A stretch of 64,000 bases of DNA from CAWDMC01 sp963803295 (GTDB lineage: Bacteria; Acidobacteriota; Terriglobia; UBA7540), in assembly GCA_963803295.1 (NCBI GenBank), contig CAWDMC010000009.1, forward strand, positions 496,001 to 560,000, given 5' to 3'. Positions 8,733 to 17,500 of this stretch are shown here, piece after piece (position 1 is the first letter of the stretch; every line of letters starts with the position of its first letter). The notes under the pieces were generated by a model that had not been told where the DNA came from, did not search any database, and saw only the letters and a list, made by a program, of their open reading frames with translations. The translations under genes were made by a program, and so were the position numbers.

Positions 8733-9821
8733 CTAGTGTGGCGTCCCAGATAATTCTTTACAACGCCGGACCTTATCGAGAATGACGTCGGCCGTGGCTC
8801 TCCAGATGAAAGGTTTGGGTTGGTGGTTCCAGTGAGCCAACCACTGGTAAATAGCACCCTCCAACTCTTGGACGCTACGGAAGGTGCCGCGGCGAATCAT
8901 GCGCTGGGTAATCAGCCCGAACCAGCGCTCCACCTGATTCAGCCAGGAACTGCTGGTAGGGGTGAAATCAAAGTGGAAGCGGCGGCGTTTGCGGGAACTG
9001 AGCCAGCGCTGCACCTCCGCGCTCTTGTGCGTCCGGTAGTTGTCCACGATCAGGTGAACCTCCAGATCGGGCGGCACTTCCGTTTCCACTTGGCGGAGGA
9101 ACTTCACAAACTCCCGACCGCGATGACGTGGCAGGCATTGCCCCATGACTTTGCCGTTCAGGATATTAAAGGCGGCGAACAGGGTGGTGGTCCCATGCCG
9201 TTTGTAGTCGTGGGCCTGACGTTCCGGCAAGCCCGGCCGCAAGGGCAGGAGGGGGGCGGTGCGATCCAGCGCCTGAATTTGGCTCTTCTCATCCAGGCAA
9301 AGGACCAAGGCGCGATCTGGTGGATCAAGGTAGAGTCCCACCACATCCCGGACCTTCTCTTCGAATTTCGGGTCGTTGGAGATCTTAAAGCGCTCCACCC
9401 GGTGGGGTTGGATCTCATGACGTTGCCAGACCCGATGCACCATCATGCGCGAGACCTTCAACTGCCGTGCCAATTCGCGCACGCTCCAGTGGGTGGCGTC
9501 CGGCGGTCGCGTTTTCAGGGTGGTGTCCACAATCTTCTGCTCCAGGGGCGGGGTCAGCTTGGGGCGCGAACGCTGGCGTTTCTGGGGGCGGCGCAGTGCT
9601 TCCAGGCCTCCCTGGCGGAAAGCGGTCCGGGTGGCCAGCACGCAGGGACGGGACAAACCCGTCTGCCGGGCGATGGCGTAGTTGGAAATCCCTTGGCTGG
9701 CCAGCAAGAGGGCCTCACATTTCCGGGCCAGCCGTTGCGGGGTGCGACCGGCTCCCGCCAGGGTCTGCAATTGCTGTTTCTGGTCTTCATTAAGAGTCAA
9801 TGCTCCTGCACGTTTGAACAT
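8733..9821 (-). CDS. IS630-family transposase
   Basis: A 362-residue DDE transposase. It has an N-terminal helix-turn-helix (about 25-75, with KCEALLLASQGISNYAIARQTGLSR) and a second one near 95-135 (HWSVRELARQLKVSRMMVHRVW). The DDE catalytic core carries D177 in LCLDEKS, D260 in HLIVDNYRTHKS and E298 in SSWLNQVERWFG. The length is normal for the family and no frame is broken. The coding sequence runs to the very end of the element: the last IS codon is CAC (8736-8738), and the TAG stop is completed by the target-site TA plus the next host base, outside the element. Confidence 0.95.
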   Translation of the reverse strand: MFKRAGALTLNEDQKQQLQTLAGAGRTPQRLARKCEALLLASQGISNYAIARQTGLSRPCVLATRTAFRQGGLEALRRPQKRQRSRPKLTPPLEQKIVDTTLKTRPPDATHWSVRELARQLKVSRMMVHRVWQRHEIQPHRVERFKISNDPKFEEKVRDVVGLYLDPPDRALVLCLDEKSQIQALDRTAPLLPLRPGLPERQAHDYKRHGTTTLFAAFNILNGKVMGQCLPRHRGREFVKFLRQVETEVPPDLEVHLIVDNYRTHKSAEVQRWLSSRKRRRFHFDFTPTSSSWLNQVERWFGLITQRMIRRGTFRSVQELEGAIYQWLAHWNHQPKPFIWRATADVILDKVRRCKELSGTPH

Positions 9822-9877
9822 GTCCGCATCAAATCACGATCCCGTCATATTGTCAATATTTATGTGGGACGGGACAC
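8736..9877 (-). mobile_element. IS630-family insertion sequence, 1,142 bp, with TA target duplication
   Basis: The ends are imperfect inverted repeats: GTGTGGCGTCCCAGATAA at 8736 onward and, on the other strand from 9877, GTGTCCCGTCCCACATAA (15 of 18 identical). TA flanks both sides (8734-8735 and 9878-9879), the target duplication expected for IS630/Tc1-mariner. The element contains one transposase gene and is otherwise almost free of extra sequence. It lies inside the FG-GAP gene. The near-intact ends, single uninterrupted transposase and exactly restorable host frame all point to a recent insertion. Confidence 0.93.
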
Positions 9878-11520
9878 TAGAAACACGAAAATCGGTTGGC
9901 GAATGGAGAATCCATCGCCTAGAACGACCATATCCTGTTTGCCGTCGCCGTTAAAATCACCGGTGACGAAATCCCTTGGTGCGGCCGGGTACGTGTTATT
10001 GAGAGGGCCGAAGGTCCCATCTCCATTGCCCAGGGCCACACCTAATCCACCTCCGTTTGCCAGTGCAAGATCCGGTTTGCCATCGCCGCTGAAATCCGCC
10101 ACTCGGATTGCCGAAATCGCGCCTTCATTGCTTATAAGGGGTGTCCCGAACGTACCGTTAGCGTTGCCAGGAAACACGACGACGGCGTTGTCACCTGGAC
10201 TGTTCGAGTTCTGCTCGGCAACAAGCATGTCGAGTTTGCCGTCGCCATTGAAATCAGCAACGGCGGCGGCGCCTGGGAACGAGGGCGTCCAACCGGGGGA
10301 AGGTATAGTGGGCAGCGCTGTCCGGGGACTGAAGGTCCCATCGCCATTGCCGAGCAGCACCGTCAGCATGTTCGCGGCCCAACTCGTTAAGGCGACGTCA
10401 AGCGCGCCATCGCCGTTCACGTCGCCAACCGCTAAGGCTCCTTGCGCTCCGCCCGCGACGAAGTCCATCTGGGGCCTAAACGTTCCGTCGCCATTGCCCA
10501 GACGGACCGACACTCCCATACCGACAGAGTTGGTCCCGAAAACCAGGTCCATCTTTCCATCATGGTTCAAATCCGCTGCCGTCACTTCATAAGCGTTATT
10601 CGCGGAAATCTGGGTTGCTGATTGAAAAGTGCCATCACCATTACCTGTTAGCAACTGAAGGGCTTGGGGCAGTCCAGCGCTTACGACCAAGTCCGGCACG
10701 CCATCGCCGTTGAAATCCGCAGCGACCACAGACTCTGTGGCATAACCGGTCGAATAGTCCTCGTGCGGCTTGAACGAGCCATCACCATTGCCAAGCAACA
10801 CGGAAACGAAATTGGCATTGAGATAGGATCCGTCCGTGGACGAAGTACTAGCCACCGCCAAATCGAGATTGCCGTCCCCATTTAAGTCCGCGGCACTAAC
10901 CTGAACCGGGCCCGAAGAGGTTGAGTAATCCTTCTTAGCCTGAAGAGTGCCGTCACCGTTGCCGAGAAAAACAGGAATTGTCCCGTTGCCGCAGGTCACG
11001 GCACTGCAGTTCCAATTCACGACGGCCAGATCGAGTTTGCCGTCATGATTAAGGTCCGCTGCCGCAATGCTCACGGGTTCGTGGCCCGTGCCGTAATCGA
11101 CGTGTGCCTGAAAAGTTCCATCGCCATTCCCAAACAGCACTGAGACTGCGTCGCCGTAGCGGTTGGCTATGGCAAGGTCTATATTGCCGTCGCCATTGAA
11201 GTCCCCGGCAGTTATTGCACTCGACGAGAATCCGATCGCGATATCAGTCCTTGGACCTAAGGTGCCATCCATTTTGCCTAACAGAATTGAAACAGTACGG
11301 TCTGTACTGTTAGTAACGGCGACGTCCAAACGTCCGTCATTGTTGAAGTCGGCCATCGCGATTCCCGTCGGGTATTGGCCCGTGGGAAAATCTGCACGAT
11401 TGTAAGAATAAGTTTGCCCGAACGAGGGCGCTGCACTAGCGGACGTTGAACCCAGAAAAACCACAAGCATGCAAAAGAACGGCATGCAAACAAAGCGTCG
11501 AGTGATGGAATTCATGGGGC

Positions 11521-11871
11521 TCCTTTGTTGGTCGCCATTGAAATCACCGACGGTGACGAATTGACCGTTCTCGCCGAGATCATAGTTCACGGGAGATTGG
11601 AAAGTTCCGTCACCCCTGCCCAGAAATATGGGGGCAGCATTTCCTTGCCAACGGCGAGATCTTGAGTGCGATCGCCATTCAGATCGCCGACCCGCAACCG
11701 AATTGGATCCCCTCGCGTATCCAGTCGAATAGTCACGCTCTTCTGAAATGTACCGTCCGGTTTCCCCAGTAATATGGAGACCGGAAAGCCGCCATTGTTC
11801 GCCACAGCGAGATCCGGCTTGCCGTTATCGTTGAAAATCATTAACCGCGATCGATTGCGGGTTTTCGCCAA
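11521..11871 (-). pseudogene. Fragment of an upstream FG-GAP repeat gene
   Basis: Two overlapping frames read FG-GAP units: NGKPDLAVANNGGFPVSILLGKPDGTFQ and VGDLNGDRTQDLAVGKE in one frame (to 11587), then NYDLGENGQFVTVGDFNGDQQ in the other (from 11590). Restoring a single-base change near 11,600-11,650 would join them. There is no start, signal peptide or complete propeller. This looks like the decayed remainder of a tandem paralogue of the gene that begins at 11515. Confidence 0.7.
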
Positions 11872-12886
11872 TTACAAGACCAGCTTGGTTAAACAAGTAA
11901 TTCTGAGGTCTGGCCATCGTGCAAAAGAGCCCGAGGCCGAGGATTGCCGGTCGCAAACTCAATACCGCATGCGGCGCACGTGGATTGACGGATGAAGTTT
12001 CACTGGTTCACCTTCGAGTTTAGGGGGCGGTCGCGAACCACAACTCACTCGGTCCCGAAGGCTCAGAATCTAACACTCGGCCTCAGCAGAAGATGTGATG
12101 CAGGTCACAATTAACTATATAGCTATATATGTTTCTACCATTACGGACAAACATCAGGTTTACAGATGAGAGTAGATCGCCAATCGGGTCACACGGAAAT
12201 ACTACCCATGCTATAACCGGGGGGAAAGCACTGGGGCCACGGAAACGAAAATTGTTAATGGATGCAATTGCCAGTGCAAGATCGATCGGCTGATTCTCGG
12301 GCTGAGGAAAACATGCGGAAAAACTGCGGGATTCGTGCGGGATTTTGCGGGATCGTAGGGCGGTTTGGGCTTCTAGCTAGGGTTCGATTAGCGCAGAACC
12401 CAGAGTGCTTGTCCTGAGCAGATGACTGTCTCCCAGGCAGGGAGAGCGCGGGCAACTGCTCGGCGTAGGCAGAAGCTCTGTGGCGGTGGCAAAGCGCAAA
12501 ACCGGACCCACGATGTTATTGAAAAGACATCTCACCAAAATTCCGAGGGCACTGGCTCGTGGGCCATCCGCGCGGCCTCTGGCGTCCGGCCGTCGCACTT
12601 CTAGCCACAGCACCATTGGTGTCCGTGGTCTTTTTGGGCCGAAGATCGCCGGTGAGGGAACCGGCGCCAGCAGCAAAGGGATTAAATATCACTTGACGGG
12701 CATGAACTTCCGGAGTATAGTTATGGAGGCTAGGGCTAGGCTAATAGGAGCCTCGGTAACTAGCGGAAGTCTCGCTGCGCGCCTGTCATCAGCAGGTCTG
12801 CGGCCTTGTTCTTTGACAATTTGCGCGCCCAGGGGCGGAGCCGGCAGTCCGCTCCGGGGTGCATTTTTGCTTCCGCTTGCGGGAAT
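11872..12886. other. About 1 kb without a recognisable gene
   Basis: No open frame here has family-like sequence on either strand. Visible features are a 14-bp perfect AT-rich palindrome (12116-12129, TATATAGCTATATA) and three close copies of TGCGGGAT around 12,320-12,355. I cannot assign a function to either. Confidence 0.4.
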
Positions 12887-15367
12887 CTATGGCTTCGCGA
12901 CGGCTATGCGAAGATCCGGTGAAAAGAGCCTTTCGAACGGTACGTGATCCAAGTAGGACTTTCCCTTCTGGAAATTGACGACATTCCCCATCCACTGCCT
13001 GGCGAGTTCGAAACCGAGAACACCGCGGGCGTTCATGTGATAGAGGACACCGAGGTCGGAGGGATGGTCAACGATCTCCGCGTAGTGCCGGGTGGATGCC
13101 TGGATCTGCTGGTTGGCGAGGTCGAATTCGGTCAGACTCTGGTCGAGAGCTGCGACGAAGGCCTCATGCGAAAGCTGGCCTTTTCGCTTGAAGGCCTGGT
13201 CAAAGTCCCCCAAGGCCTTGCGCACCGTCACCAGCGACTGAATAAAATCGCGGTACGACTCGGTCCGGTTGATCATGTAAAGCAGCTCGCTTTTACCTTG
13301 GGACGCGACGTTGGGTAGAGCGGCGCGCATTTTGTCGAGCGCCTTATTGAGCAGGCGCATGTTCCCTTCGTACCGGTTGACGACGTCGGGCGACTTTCCG
13401 ATGAAGGACTTCCAACCGGCGGTCGTGGGACCGTCATAAGGATTGTCCTGGCGCGAGTACTCGTAGACGTTCCCTACCTCGGGCAGCGCACCGCAGCAGT
13501 TCATCGGGCTATAGCCATAGTTGTAATAGCCAAGATAAGCCTCGTTTTCCTCGAGGATCATATAGGCTTGATACATGTCGGGTGCGGCACGATCGCCGAA
13601 AAGGCGCGCCGAAAAAGATTTGTAGAACTCCTCGGGTGTCAGATCGGGCGACCACGATGCTTCGGCAAGAAAACGGCTGTTGGTCTCCGTGCCCCTGGCG
13701 CGGTTCAATTGTCCGGCGAAGCCCGTGAGCCCGTACTTCGCGCCATCGGAAAAGATACGATCCGTGGTGGCGTATTGCTTCACGTTGAACTGCATTCCGA
13801 TCATGTCCATGTCATCGTCGATGCGAGGCTCGAGGGTTCTTTCGCGATCGCCCATGCCACCGAAATAATTCATGGGGACTCCGGCAGGCGTCCAGACTCC
13901 ACTTGAATCCATGTCGGAAAAAGGGATGTCCTTCGGCAGCATCTTGTCAAGCAGCGGCAGGACGTACCCGCGCCCGATGCCCAACATTCCGATCTTCACT
14001 TTGGGTGCAATTTCATCCCGCTTCGCCAGCGTGAATTTGAAAAGGTCGGTGAAGCCGATGTTCGAGTCCACCAGCCTATCGTTACTGTTGCCTCCTCCCC
14101 AATCGACCCAGGGAGCGCGCAAACTGCGCAACTCGTGGAAGGCCGGACGCTGCTGCGCGAAGAAGTCGTGATACTTCTCGGTGTTGAGCTCCGGATACAT
14201 CTCCGCATAGACGAAGAAATACCCCTCTGCCTCGGGATAGGTATCGATCAGGGCTTTGAAGCGGTTCACCTGGATCTCGCGGTTCACCGGGTCGAGAGGA
14301 TGAACGAAGGTCCCAAAGATGGGGTGAAACGGCAACTCGCCCACCCGATCGGCGTAGCGCGCCAGGTTAGGAGGAAGGGCGGCAAGTTCCACCGCCGGCC
14401 ATACCTTGATGCCACGGCTCTTGGCATAACGGATGATGTTCTGCAGCATGCCCTGGGCGACGTCAAAGGCCTGATCCGGCGTCTCGACCTGCTGCATTTC
14501 GGGCGGCGCCACCCGGTGGTACTTGAACTTGTCCTTGCCGATCACCACATCGTCCGTGGTGCGCGAGCCGGCATCGGAATGAGCCCAGTTGAAATAGCCG
14601 CTTTCTTTGGTGGAAACGTCGCCCATCCACATGGTCTCGCCCTTGTACGAGTAGCGCAGCCAGGGCTCGTAAGAGAACCACCAGAACTGGATGTAATTGC
14701 ACTTCATCTTGGCCATCTGATCGATGAGCTTCTTGTAGTCGTCGAGCGAGAACATGGTCAGATTTTCGTAGCCGCCGGCCTGCAGCAGGAAACCTCGCCG
14801 CGGAAAGGCCGGCGACCGGCGCAGATCGAGCGACGGAATGGCGAGATCCGGCCTGACGCCAGGAATAATGTCTTGAGTCAACTCGAAGGTGACACCCAAT
14901 CGCTCGATCAGCTCGTAGACGCCATACATGCAGCCAGCGTCGTCATTGCCCCCCACGACAACCGTGGGATGGTTGGCGAGTCGCCCGGTCTTGATAACAA
15001 ATCCCTCGGGCTTGAGGCCGTCGAAGGTCGCCCATTTGGCCTGACCTTTCCCGATGATCTTGCTTGATCCCGGCCCGCCGATCAGAATGAGGGTGTCGCC
15101 CGCGGGCTGGCTGGTTATGCTGGATTCCTCGATGATAGGAACATCAGCTCCGGACAAAATCTTGAGGTATTTCGCTAATTCGCCGGCTGCGTACTTGGTG
15201 AGATCGCCTGCTGTTTCCGGACGAACGATCGCCGCGCGGGGCTTACCCCCGACCGCGATCGGCGTCGCCGAACTCGTTCCGGAGGCTGGGGCTGTTGCGG
15301 CGGCAGGCAGGAGCAGGGCGCAAGTCACAAGCAGTCGCACTAAGATTGTCATATGGGAAGAAGACAT
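12887..15367 (-). CDS. Secreted DUF4838 protein (alpha-glucuronidase-like N-domain plus GH20-like barrel)
   Basis: The chosen start is ATG 15367 (826 residues) because GAGGAA lies about 7 bases upstream and it begins a clear signal peptide (MSSSHMTILVRLLVTCALLLPAAATA). Residues about 30-160 form the small domain also found before GH67/GH20 enzymes (KYAAGELAKYLKILSGADVPI... VVVGGNDDAGCMYGVYELIERLGV). A long TIM-barrel-like region with DUF4838 features follows (NYIQFWWFSYEPW, GIKVWPAVELAALPP, EGYFFVYAEMYPELN, AEASWSPDLTPEEFYKSFSARLFGD). Members are thought to be periplasmic or extracellular glycan hydrolases, but no reaction is established for this branch. It is the last gene of the minus-strand carbohydrate locus and follows the DUF4038 gene by about 320 bases. 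Confidence 0.8.
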   Translation of the reverse strand: MSSSHMTILVRLLVTCALLLPAAATAPASGTSSATPIAVGGKPRAAIVRPETAGDLTKYAAGELAKYLKILSGADVPIIEESSITSQPAGDTLILIGGPGSSKIIGKGQAKWATFDGLKPEGFVIKTGRLANHPTVVVGGNDDAGCMYGVYELIERLGVTFELTQDIIPGVRPDLAIPSLDLRRSPAFPRRGFLLQAGGYENLTMFSLDDYKKLIDQMAKMKCNYIQFWWFSYEPWLRYSYKGETMWMGDVSTKESGYFNWAHSDAGSRTTDDVVIGKDKFKYHRVAPPEMQQVETPDQAFDVAQGMLQNIIRYAKSRGIKVWPAVELAALPPNLARYADRVGELPFHPIFGTFVHPLDPVNREIQVNRFKALIDTYPEAEGYFFVYAEMYPELNTEKYHDFFAQQRPAFHELRSLRAPWVDWGGGNSNDRLVDSNIGFTDLFKFTLAKRDEIAPKVKIGMLGIGRGYVLPLLDKMLPKDIPFSDMDSSGVWTPAGVPMNYFGGMGDRERTLEPRIDDDMDMIGMQFNVKQYATTDRIFSDGAKYGLTGFAGQLNRARGTETNSRFLAEASWSPDLTPEEFYKSFSARLFGDRAAPDMYQAYMILEENEAYLGYYNYGYSPMNCCGALPEVGNVYEYSRQDNPYDGPTTAGWKSFIGKSPDVVNRYEGNMRLLNKALDKMRAALPNVASQGKSELLYMINRTESYRDFIQSLVTVRKALGDFDQAFKRKGQLSHEAFVAALDQSLTEFDLANQQIQASTRHYAEIVDHPSDLGVLYHMNARGVLGFELARQWMGNVVNFQKGKSYLDHVPFERLFSPDLRIAVAKP

Positions 15368-15526
15368 GGGATTTCCTCGCTTGGCGGGTTGACGTGAAAG
15401 TGGCGCTGACTCGTTTTCCAAGGGCTGCGGCTCTTCAGGTCCGTCGCGGGCGGCGCATAGAAGCAGTTTTCGACCCTGCGATTTGAGCGGACGCATCTCA
15501 AAGAGCGGGGTCCGCGTGCCATCCAC

Positions 15527-15695
15527 GTAGCGACGGCACGCTTGTTGTGCCGTGGGCCTTTTCATTCGCTCATCCCGAAGGGATGCATTCTACGCCAGCC
15601 GACCCGCGAAGCCGTAGCACCTAAGAGCCGTAGACCTTGAGGAGCAGGTTTGAAGAAGCGCAGACCTTGCAAAGCAGGTTTGCGCTGCCGTCTAC
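15527..15695. repeat. Cluster of REP-like GTAG hairpins between two glycoside-hydrolase genes
   Basis: The 15368-15691 gap has no gene. GTAG 15527-15530 is followed by a 7-bp stem (15533-15539 / 15547-15553). A weak second unit starts with GTAG at 15630. The third lies on the minus strand: a 10-bp stem with one mismatch (15658-15667 / 15676-15685), with CTAC at 15692-15695. That CTAC contains the TAG stop codon of the next gene, so the repeat abuts the coding end. Confidence 0.65.
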
Positions 15696-17416
15696 ACTGT
15701 CTTTTCGAGCACCAGTATCCAGTCCTTGAAGGTCGGTGCAAGAGGCGCTTCCCAGGTTCCGGACGCGTCCGGCGAAATCTTGCCAAGATCGCGCTGTTCT
15801 GCGGATGCGGGGTCGAAGTAATAAGCCTTGTAAGCTACGTTGGACTCCAGGCTCTTAATCTTGGGTTTATCAAACGCCCCCGGGATAAAAATCACCCGGA
15901 CCTCCCCAGGGATTCCGGCTGCGTAAGGATGCTCGTAATTCTCCTTCGTCCAATGCGGATCAACCCACTCGGGGTGGGGCTCGAAGCGCTGCCAGGGGTA
16001 GCGCATCAGCAGCTGCTTGCCCAGGCCAAGCTGCCCGGAACCTGGAAGTTGATAAGCGACATCCCACGGTGTATTTCCCCAATTGCCTCCGTGCGGCGAA
16101 GGCCCATAGGGCTGCTCACGCGTGTTTACCTGCCAGATTCCATTGGCACCATAAGTGTGACCGGCCGCACCACTCAGGATGGAGGCCCAAAATACGAACC
16201 TCTCGGCATCCTGCCAGCTTGACCCCAGGATTCCTTCGTAATTGACTTCTCCCACCAGAACCGGCATACGCGGATCACGCTCGAGCGATCCCGTTACCCT
16301 GTCCACCGTGCTGCCGTAACTCTTATACCCGCTGTGGCCGGTCTGAAGCATGTCGAAGTCGAGGACCGTCGGGTCATTCAGATTAAGTTTGGCGCTATCG
16401 GTGGGATGCGCAGTGATCGGGTGATGATAGGGATCGATACTGCGGACGTACTTGCCGATTTCCGTCCAGCCTCGCTTTTGATCCGCCACATCCTGCTCTT
16501 TGTTCTTGGAAAGATAGTAAGGCATGGCAACTTCACCGGCCAGGCACCAGACGGTGGGATAAGCCCCCCAGCGAGCCACGATGTTCCGCCAGTGCTGCTT
16601 CAGTTTGGGGACGCCCATCCAGGGCAGAAAATACCCCCAGCAACCGACCACGCAGGGTACCAGGCCGTGATCCACCAGATGCTGGATGCGGACGTCGGCC
16701 ATATCGAAGTAGTGGGGATTGATGCGGGTGTAACTCTGCTCCCAGGGGAATCCCACCTCGTTGGCCCCGCGCGGGTCAAAAGCCGGCATGTCCGGATACA
16801 ACCCGGCGATGATCTGGATGACGGTGAAGCCCTTCTTGATGCGGTCAGCTCCCAGCGTTTCGAAGTCTTCCGGCCAGCGCAGCCGCCGGCACAATCCCAT
16901 CCACCAGGTATCACCCAGCCAGAAGAATGGCTCGCCATCTTCGTGTTCGAGATGGCGGCGATCGCTGGCTACGCGCACGGGACCATGTTTGCGCAGCGGA
17001 TTATCGCCGGTATAGGGCGAGACTTCGAGCACGCCAGTTTGTTGCAAGTCGGTATTGGCGGCATCGCTCGGCACGGTGCGATAGGTATAACGGCCGGGTG
17101 CCGCGGGAGAAAATCGCACCCGCCAGGTCTGCTCGCCTGCCCAGAATGCGGGTACTCGCTGCTCGTGGCCTTGCGGGTCGGTAAAGATGACGTCAAGTTC
17201 TACATCGTTGAAAGGATCGGTGTAGACCTTACCTGAGGAGTAGCTCCATTCGGTAACGCAGCGGGCGATGCCGTATCGATCCGGAGCTTGAGATGGCGAG
17301 CCCTTGGCAACCTTGTTCGACGTCCCTTTGGACTTCTCTTTCGCTCCGGCCGCGCTCATACCCATGCTTGCGGCGCCCGCCCTCTCGAGAAAAGAGCGGC
17401 GACTGATCGAATCCAT
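15692..17416 (-). CDS. Secreted DUF5060/DUF4038 apiosidase-like glycoside hydrolase
   Basis: A 574-residue protein starting at ATG 17416, chosen because it begins a Tat-type leader (SRRSFLERAGAASMG). Residues 50-150 form a DUF5060 beta-sandwich (ARCVTEWSYSSGKVYTDPF ... VPAFWAGEQTWRVRFSP). Residues 165-470 are the DUF4038 TIM barrel (FFWLGDTWWMGLCRRL, IKKGFTVIQIIAGLYPD), with likely catalytic acids in CLAGEVAMPYY and VLVGEVNYEG. A small C-terminal beta domain resembles DUF5605. GH140 apiosidases from rhamnogalacturonan-II degradation belong to this fold, which is why apiose is a candidate substrate; the sequence alone does not prove it. It lies 84 bases downstream of the GH36-like gene, in the same orientation. 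Confidence 0.82.
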   Translation of the reverse strand: MDSISRRSFLERAGAASMGMSAAGAKEKSKGTSNKVAKGSPSQAPDRYGIARCVTEWSYSSGKVYTDPFNDVELDVIFTDPQGHEQRVPAFWAGEQTWRVRFSPAAPGRYTYRTVPSDAANTDLQQTGVLEVSPYTGDNPLRKHGPVRVASDRRHLEHEDGEPFFWLGDTWWMGLCRRLRWPEDFETLGADRIKKGFTVIQIIAGLYPDMPAFDPRGANEVGFPWEQSYTRINPHYFDMADVRIQHLVDHGLVPCVVGCWGYFLPWMGVPKLKQHWRNIVARWGAYPTVWCLAGEVAMPYYLSKNKEQDVADQKRGWTEIGKYVRSIDPYHHPITAHPTDSAKLNLNDPTVLDFDMLQTGHSGYKSYGSTVDRVTGSLERDPRMPVLVGEVNYEGILGSSWQDAERFVFWASILSGAAGHTYGANGIWQVNTREQPYGPSPHGGNWGNTPWDVAYQLPGSGQLGLGKQLLMRYPWQRFEPHPEWVDPHWTKENYEHPYAAGIPGEVRVIFIPGAFDKPKIKSLESNVAYKAYYFDPASAEQRDLGKISPDASGTWEAPLAPTFKDWILVLEKTV

Positions 17417-17500
17417 GGTTCCCCCCAAGAGCGAGCCGTTCCGGCCGCTCAAATGAAATTCAGGCCAGATCTCGCGCGGTTCGCACCCCCCGCCCACAGA

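Larger units (their letters stand above)
5704..11515 (-). pseudogene. Giant secreted FG-GAP / choice-of-anchor-D protein, split by an IS630 element
   Basis: The start is ATG at 11515, with AAAGGAG five bases upstream and a signal peptide (MNSITRRFVCMPFFCMLVVF, cleaved near ASA-AP). About 12 FG-GAP/VCBS repeats follow (pattern ADFNGDGKLDLAVAN ... LLGNGDGTF), probably a calcium-binding beta-propeller. The second half has six or seven choice-of-anchor-D/Ig-like repeats of about 100 residues (FGNQTVGTTSA..., NNCG..., TDNAAGSPHRVGLTGTG). The IS at 8736-9877 interrupts it after ...QPIFVFL. Without the IS and one TA, 5704-8735 joins 9880-11515 as one open frame of 1,555 codons plus stop, reading ...FVFLGNGDGTFQN. 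The C-terminus carries two hydrophobic segments and a lipobox-like LAASC-GGGG inside the last Ig domain. The product is probably an extracellular or surface adhesion-type protein, and this copy is likely inactive. Confidence 0.9.

Noticed and set aside
8820..10592. Long plus-strand open frame of about 590 codons across the IS630 region
   Set aside because: It is the antisense of the IS630 transposase and of FG-GAP repeats. The proline/leucine-rich composition is what the complement of those repeats gives, and no family motif is visible.
12480..12947. Plus-strand frame of 155 codons in the 11.9-12.9 kb gap
   Set aside because: No start-site signal and no recognisable motif, and it runs into the end of the DUF4838 gene on the other strand.
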